The notes under the pieces are model-generated. The model was not told the origin of the DNA. It worked only from the letters and a program-made list of their open reading frames with translations, and did not search any database. From Bacteroidetes bacterium GWA2_31_9b (lineage in GTDB: Bacteria; Bacteroidota; Bacteroidia; Bacteroidales; UBA12077), in NCBI GenBank assembly GCA_001769005.1, contig MENE01000148.1, positions 20,514 to 30,445 of the forward strand: 9,932 bases of DNA, written 5' to 3'. Shown one piece after another: positions 7,453 to 9,932 of this stretch (position 1 is the first letter of the stretch; each line of letters starts with the position of its first letter). Both the position numbers and the translations under genes were made by a program.

Positions 7453-8172
7453 CTATTTTGATGCAAATAAATTATACTTAACAATACAGTAAATAGCTTT
7501 AAATCCATCTTTCCAATTTATTTTTTTACCTTCATCGTATGTGCGTCCGAAATATGAAATACCGACTTCGTAAATTCTAACACCCGGTATTTTGGAGATT
7601 TTTGCTGTTATTTCAGGCTCAAATCCAAAGCGTTTTTCTTTCAGCTTTATTTTTTGGATAATATCTGTTCGGATTAATTTATAACATGTTTCCATATCGG
7701 TAAGGTTCAGATTGGTAAACATATTCGATAGGGAAGTTAAAAATTTATTACCTATTGTATGCCAGAAAAAAAGTATTCTATGTGGATTTGACCCAATAAA
7801 TCGGGAACCATAAACTACATCAGCATTGGCTTTAAAAACAGGTTGAAGCAAATCGGTATATTCATTTGGATCGTATTCTAAATCGGCATCCTGAATTATA
7901 AGGTATTCGCCAGTTGCATTTAAAATTCCTTTATGAATAGCTGCGCCTTTACCTTGATTTTTATCCTGATTAATTAACCGAATATTAGATTCTGAATGTG
8001 CTGCAATGTACTTCTCTATAATTTCTTTTGTCTGATCTTTTGAGCAATCATTTACAATAATAATTTCTTTGTTAATAGTACCAAGATCAACATCAATTAC
8101 CTTATCAAGTATCTTGTATATTGTTTTTTCTTCGTTATATGCAGGAATTATAATTGATAATTTCTTTACCAT
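7453..8172 (-). CDS. Family 2 glycosyltransferase, DPM1-like (polyprenyl-phosphate sugar synthase)
   Basis: First gene of the minus-strand operon, 239 residues, the size of single-domain dolichyl-phosphate mannose synthases without membrane anchor helices. GT-A motifs are in order: SIIIPAYNEE (6-15), IIIVNDCSKD (37-46) for nucleotide binding, NQGKGAAIHKG (72-82), the metal-binding QDADLEYDP (94-102), YGSRF (121-125), DMETCYK (159-165, resembling the late D-x-x-x-G/C-x-K block) and FGFEPEITAKI (182-192) with the acceptor-side acids. The end (YFGRTYDEGKKINWKDG) is typical of the DPM1-like branch. Expected reaction: transfer of a sugar from a nucleotide sugar to a polyprenyl phosphate on the cytoplasmic face. 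The product would be the donor for GT-C enzymes, and the next two genes encode such proteins after gaps of 6 and 21 nt. Mannose, glucose or another sugar cannot be told from sequence alone. The ATG at 8172 gives the motif its usual distance from the N-terminus. Confidence 0.9.
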   Translation of the reverse strand: MVKKLSIIIPAYNEEKTIYKILDKVIDVDLGTINKEIIIVNDCSKDQTKEIIEKYIAAHSESNIRLINQDKNQGKGAAIHKGILNATGEYLIIQDADLEYDPNEYTDLLQPVFKANADVVYGSRFIGSNPHRILFFWHTIGNKFLTSLSNMFTNLNLTDMETCYKLIRTDIIQKIKLKEKRFGFEPEITAKISKIPGVRIYEVGISYFGRTYDEGKKINWKDGFKAIYCIVKYNLFASK

Positions 8173-8446
8173 ATTTAATCTTTGATTTTTTTAAATTATT
8201 GAAAGCTAAAAATATTACTTATTTTTTAAACTGAATGTAAATGTAAATTTAAAAACAGAATTTAAAAAAAATAGTATTTAAAGAGTAACTCTATTATTTA
8301 ATTGATAATATGATTTTATCTGTAAAACAATTATAAAGACTAATCTTTTTTCTCGTCAATACTTTAAGTATTTTCCTCTTTACTTCTTGCTTAAAATTTT
8401 GTAAATTAAGCATTTGTTTCATATTCTGTTTTTAAAAATTACTTAT
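8173..8446. other. Divergent intergenic region between the glycosyltransferase operon and phosphofructokinase
   Basis: This very AT-rich spacer lies between divergent start codons, so it must carry the promoters of both units. I could not find a convincing match to the Bacteroidota promoter pattern (TTTG, about 19-21 nt, TAnnTTTG) on either strand; TTTG occurs at 8398-8401 and 8413-8416 without a good downstream partner. Two short palindromes stand out: AGAGT-a-ACTCT at 8282-8292 and AATACTT-t-AAGTATT at 8358-8372. No open reading frame, RNA gene or terminator hairpin is visible. Confidence 0.6.
8358..8372. promoter_or_regulatory. 15-bp palindrome, possible operator upstream of phosphofructokinase
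   Basis: Seven-base arms AATACTT and AAGTATT flank a single central T. The spacing of one base rules out a full-length RNA hairpin, so a dimeric DNA-binding protein site is the more natural reading. It lies 74 nt upstream of the ATG at 8447. In AT-rich DNA a palindrome of this length can arise by chance, and no regulator gene is adjacent, so this is only a candidate. Confidence 0.3.
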
Positions 8447-9649
8447 ATGACAGCAATCATCAAGTCAAAAGGAAAAATTGCAATATTAACAGGGGGTGGT
8501 GATGTTCCGGGGCTCAACCCGGCTATTAGGGCTGTAACAATAAGAGCCTTGCGCGAAGGATATGAAGTAATTGGTATACGTAGAGGATGGGCTGGTTTAG
8601 TAAATCTTATAAGAGATAAAAAAGCAGATAACTCAGAATGGTACCAAGTGCTTACCGAAATTATTGTGAATAAATCTGCCCGGTCGGGAGGTACTTTTTT
8701 ACACTCATCAAGAACAAATCCTGAAAAAGTTTCTAAATGCGATGTTCCAGAACATTTAAAAAATATATACACTAAAGAAAAGAACGATCTAACTTCCGAA
8801 GTTTTAAAAAATATTGAGTTTTTAAGTATTGATTATCTTATTCCGATTGGAGGCGATGATACATTAAGTTACGCTGTTCGTTTATATAGAGAGAATATTA
8901 AAATTGTAGGTATTCCTAAAACTATGGATAACGATGTTCCTGGAACAGATTATTGTATAGGATTTAGTACTTGTATTACCCGAACAATTCAAATGACAAA
9001 CAATTTACGTACGTCCGCTGGATCTCACGAACGTTTTTTAGTAATCGAAGTTTTTGGAAGATATGCTGGTTTTACTGCAATGTTACCTACTATGGCAGGA
9101 GCTGCAAACAGATGCGTTATACCAGAATATCAGTTCGATATTGAAAAACTTACTGAACTTTTAGTAGAAGACCGATTTAATAACCCAAGTAAATATTCCG
9201 TAGTATTAGTTTCTGAAGGAGCTATGTTTAAAGGAGGAGAAATGGTATATGAAAGACAGGAGAAAGACGCTTTCGGTCATGCAAAACTTGGGGGAATAGG
9301 CGATTTAGTATCATATAAACTAAAAGAATTATCACCAAAATACAACAATGGAAAACCTATTGGAATAATAAATCAAAAGTTAGGTTATCTGGTACGTGGT
9401 GGCGACCCCGATGCTGTTGACTCCATTGTTCCAATGGCTTACGGAAACCTGGCACTCGATTTAATTCTTAAAGGAATACACGGACGGCTTGTTGTTCTCA
9501 GCAACGGCAGATACGACAACATTCCGATTGAAGTAGTTATAAATTCGAAAAAGCTTGTAAACGTTAATAAACACTATAATATTGAAAGATTAAGGCCATT
9601 TTATAAAAGCTTTGAATTGCAACCATTGTTTATTATGACTAGCGAATAA
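8447..9649 (+). CDS. pfkA: 6-phosphofructokinase, predicted pyrophosphate-dependent type
   Basis: A 400-residue PFK-A superfamily protein that phosphorylates fructose 6-phosphate to the 1,6-bisphosphate in cytoplasmic glycolysis. Motifs: TGGGDVPGLN (15-24), GGTFLHSSR (81-89), IGGDDTLSYA (134-143), PKTMDNDVPGTD (157-168) with catalytic base D161, SHERF (193-197), EVFGRYAGFTA (201-211), SEGAM (256-260) and LGYLVRGGDP (312-321). At the two phosphoryl-donor positions known from the family (E. coli G104 and G124), this protein has D138 (GGDD) and K158 (PKT). That pair is characteristic of pyrophosphate-using enzymes, where they block the ATP alpha-phosphate and adenosine site. The enzyme should then be reversible and also serve gluconeogenesis; 'pfp' would be the symbol if confirmed. 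A TTG at 8414 would add 11 residues, but the ATG at 8447 fits the family N-terminus. It converges with recJ. Confidence 0.93.
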   Translation: MTAIIKSKGKIAILTGGGDVPGLNPAIRAVTIRALREGYEVIGIRRGWAGLVNLIRDKKADNSEWYQVLTEIIVNKSARSGGTFLHSSRTNPEKVSKCDVPEHLKNIYTKEKNDLTSEVLKNIEFLSIDYLIPIGGDDTLSYAVRLYRENIKIVGIPKTMDNDVPGTDYCIGFSTCITRTIQMTNNLRTSAGSHERFLVIEVFGRYAGFTAMLPTMAGAANRCVIPEYQFDIEKLTELLVEDRFNNPSKYSVVLVSEGAMFKGGEMVYERQEKDAFGHAKLGGIGDLVSYKLKELSPKYNNGKPIGIINQKLGYLVRGGDPDAVDSIVPMAYGNLALDLILKGIHGRLVVLSNGRYDNIPIEVVINSKKLVNVNKHYNIERLRPFYKSFELQPLFIMTSE

Positions 9650-9673
9650 ACTTATATTTACATTAATTCTCTC

Positions 9674-9694
9674 AATACTTGATACTTGATACAA
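9674..9694 (+). repeat. Heptanucleotide tandem repeat, three units, between convergent genes
   Basis: Three in-phase 7-base units, aatactt, gatactt and gatacaa, fill the last part of the 45-nt gap between the phosphofructokinase and recJ stop codons and end directly against the recJ stop (9695-9697). The unit differs from the gctaaaa type at 1668-1702, but the period is identical. The first unit, aatactt, also equals the left arm of the palindrome at 8358-8372, possibly by chance. No terminator hairpin is visible in this junction. Confidence 0.75.
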
Positions 9695-9931
9695 TTATTT
9701 TCTTTTATTAATTTTTATATCCTTAATATTTAACTGAATTGTAGCTTTTTCCCGGAATGTATTTTCATCAATTGAATAACAGATATCGAAAGAATTACCC
9801 TTTCGAATGTAATCGAAAAAACCTGATTGCTGAAAAGCAATTGCCGGATAAGACTTAAATGGCTCATCTTCGTGAATAATTCCTAACTTCAAGTGCTCTT
9901 TGCTTGGTCCAACTACTCTTGCCTCACCGTT
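9695..9931 (-). CDS. recJ: Single-stranded-DNA exonuclease RecJ, C-terminal end (5' part outside window)
   Basis: The frame stays open to the right edge. Upstream of the internal TTG near 9892 it reads NGEARVVGPSKEH and then LKLGIIHEDE, so the gene begins beyond the window. About 79 residues are visible. They match the C-terminal OB-fold region of RecJ: A-R-V-V-G....HLKL, then PAIAFQQSGFFDYI, FDICYSIDEN, and the closing strand ATIQLNIKDIKI, comparable to the 'idaIaF', 'iDicF...EN' and 'LQL.vkDIk' blocks of the family. RecJ is a Mn/Mg-dependent 5'-3' exonuclease on single-stranded DNA in recombinational and mismatch repair; its catalytic DHH domains lie outside this window, so activity cannot be judged. 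The gene faces the phosphofructokinase tail to tail. Confidence 0.85.
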   Translation of the reverse strand, partial: NGEARVVGPSKEHLKLGIIHEDEPFKSYPAIAFQQSGFFDYIRKGNSFDICYSIDENTFREKATIQLNIKDIKINKRK

Positions 9932-9932
9932 G

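Noticed and set aside
8414..8446. N-terminal extension of the phosphofructokinase from a TTG codon
   Set aside because: The 11 added residues are hydrophobic and unlike the family N-terminus; the ATG at 8447 gives a normal distance to the TGGGD motif.
8391..8446. Bacteroidota-type promoter for phosphofructokinase (TTTG at 8398-8401 or 8413-8416 with a TAnnTTTG element)
   Set aside because: The positions about 20 nt downstream match TAnnTTTG poorly (several mismatches), and the second would place the -7 element on the start codon.
8443..8772. 109-residue open frame on the minus strand within the phosphofructokinase gene
   Set aside because: It is antisense to the conserved GGGD and GGTF regions of a clear gene, shows no recognisable motif, and is best explained as a shadow frame.
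1..9932. Defence system, CRISPR array, insertion sequence or prophage remnants
   Set aside because: No transposase, integrase, nuclease-effector or toxin motifs, no spaced direct repeats of CRISPR size and no terminal inverted repeats were seen; the genes are housekeeping or surface-glycan types.

Overview
The window is AT-rich with short intergenic spaces, no clear Shine-Dalgarno sequences and A/T-rich leaders. Together with the protein families present, this suggests a chromosomal segment of a Bacteroidota bacterium. That assignment is an inference from gene content and style; there is no rRNA or other marker gene here. I see no mobile element, phage gene, CRISPR array, tRNA or rRNA. Every gene that is not cut by a window edge looks intact.

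Left block (+ strand, 2-4622): the C-terminal half of a Ppx/GppA exopolyphosphatase enters from the left edge. After 10 nt comes a sigma-54-type response regulator made only of receiver and AAA+ domains, with no DNA-binding domain. A 73-nt gap follows; its last part is a five-unit heptanucleotide tandem repeat running almost to the next start codon. That gene is a divergent aspartase/fumarase-superfamily lyase, whose stop overlaps (ATGA) the start of a multi-spanning GT-C-type membrane glycosyltransferase.

Middle block (- strand, 8172 down to 4627): a tight three-gene operon (gaps of 6 and 21 nt). It encodes a DPM1-like family 2 glycosyltransferase, expected to load a sugar onto a polyprenyl phosphate, followed by two large GT-C-type membrane proteins expected to use such lipid-linked sugars on the far side of the membrane. 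It converges on the left block with only 4 nt between stop codons, so three GT-C-type genes and their probable donor synthase lie side by side. This is the best candidate for a coherent, little-described system in the window: a surface or secreted-product glycosylation module.

Right block: a 241- to 274-nt AT-rich divergent spacer contains two short palindromes. Then comes a phosphofructokinase whose active-site residues (GGDD and PKT) are those of pyrophosphate-dependent rather than ATP-dependent enzymes. It converges with the C-terminal end of RecJ, which runs off the right edge. The 45-nt junction contains a second heptanucleotide repeat (three units) ending exactly at the recJ stop codon.

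Main points for a second look: the two period-7 intergenic repeats, the HTH-less GAFTSA sigma-54 regulator, the lyase with an altered signature loop coupled to a membrane glycosyltransferase, and the GT2/GT-C cluster.
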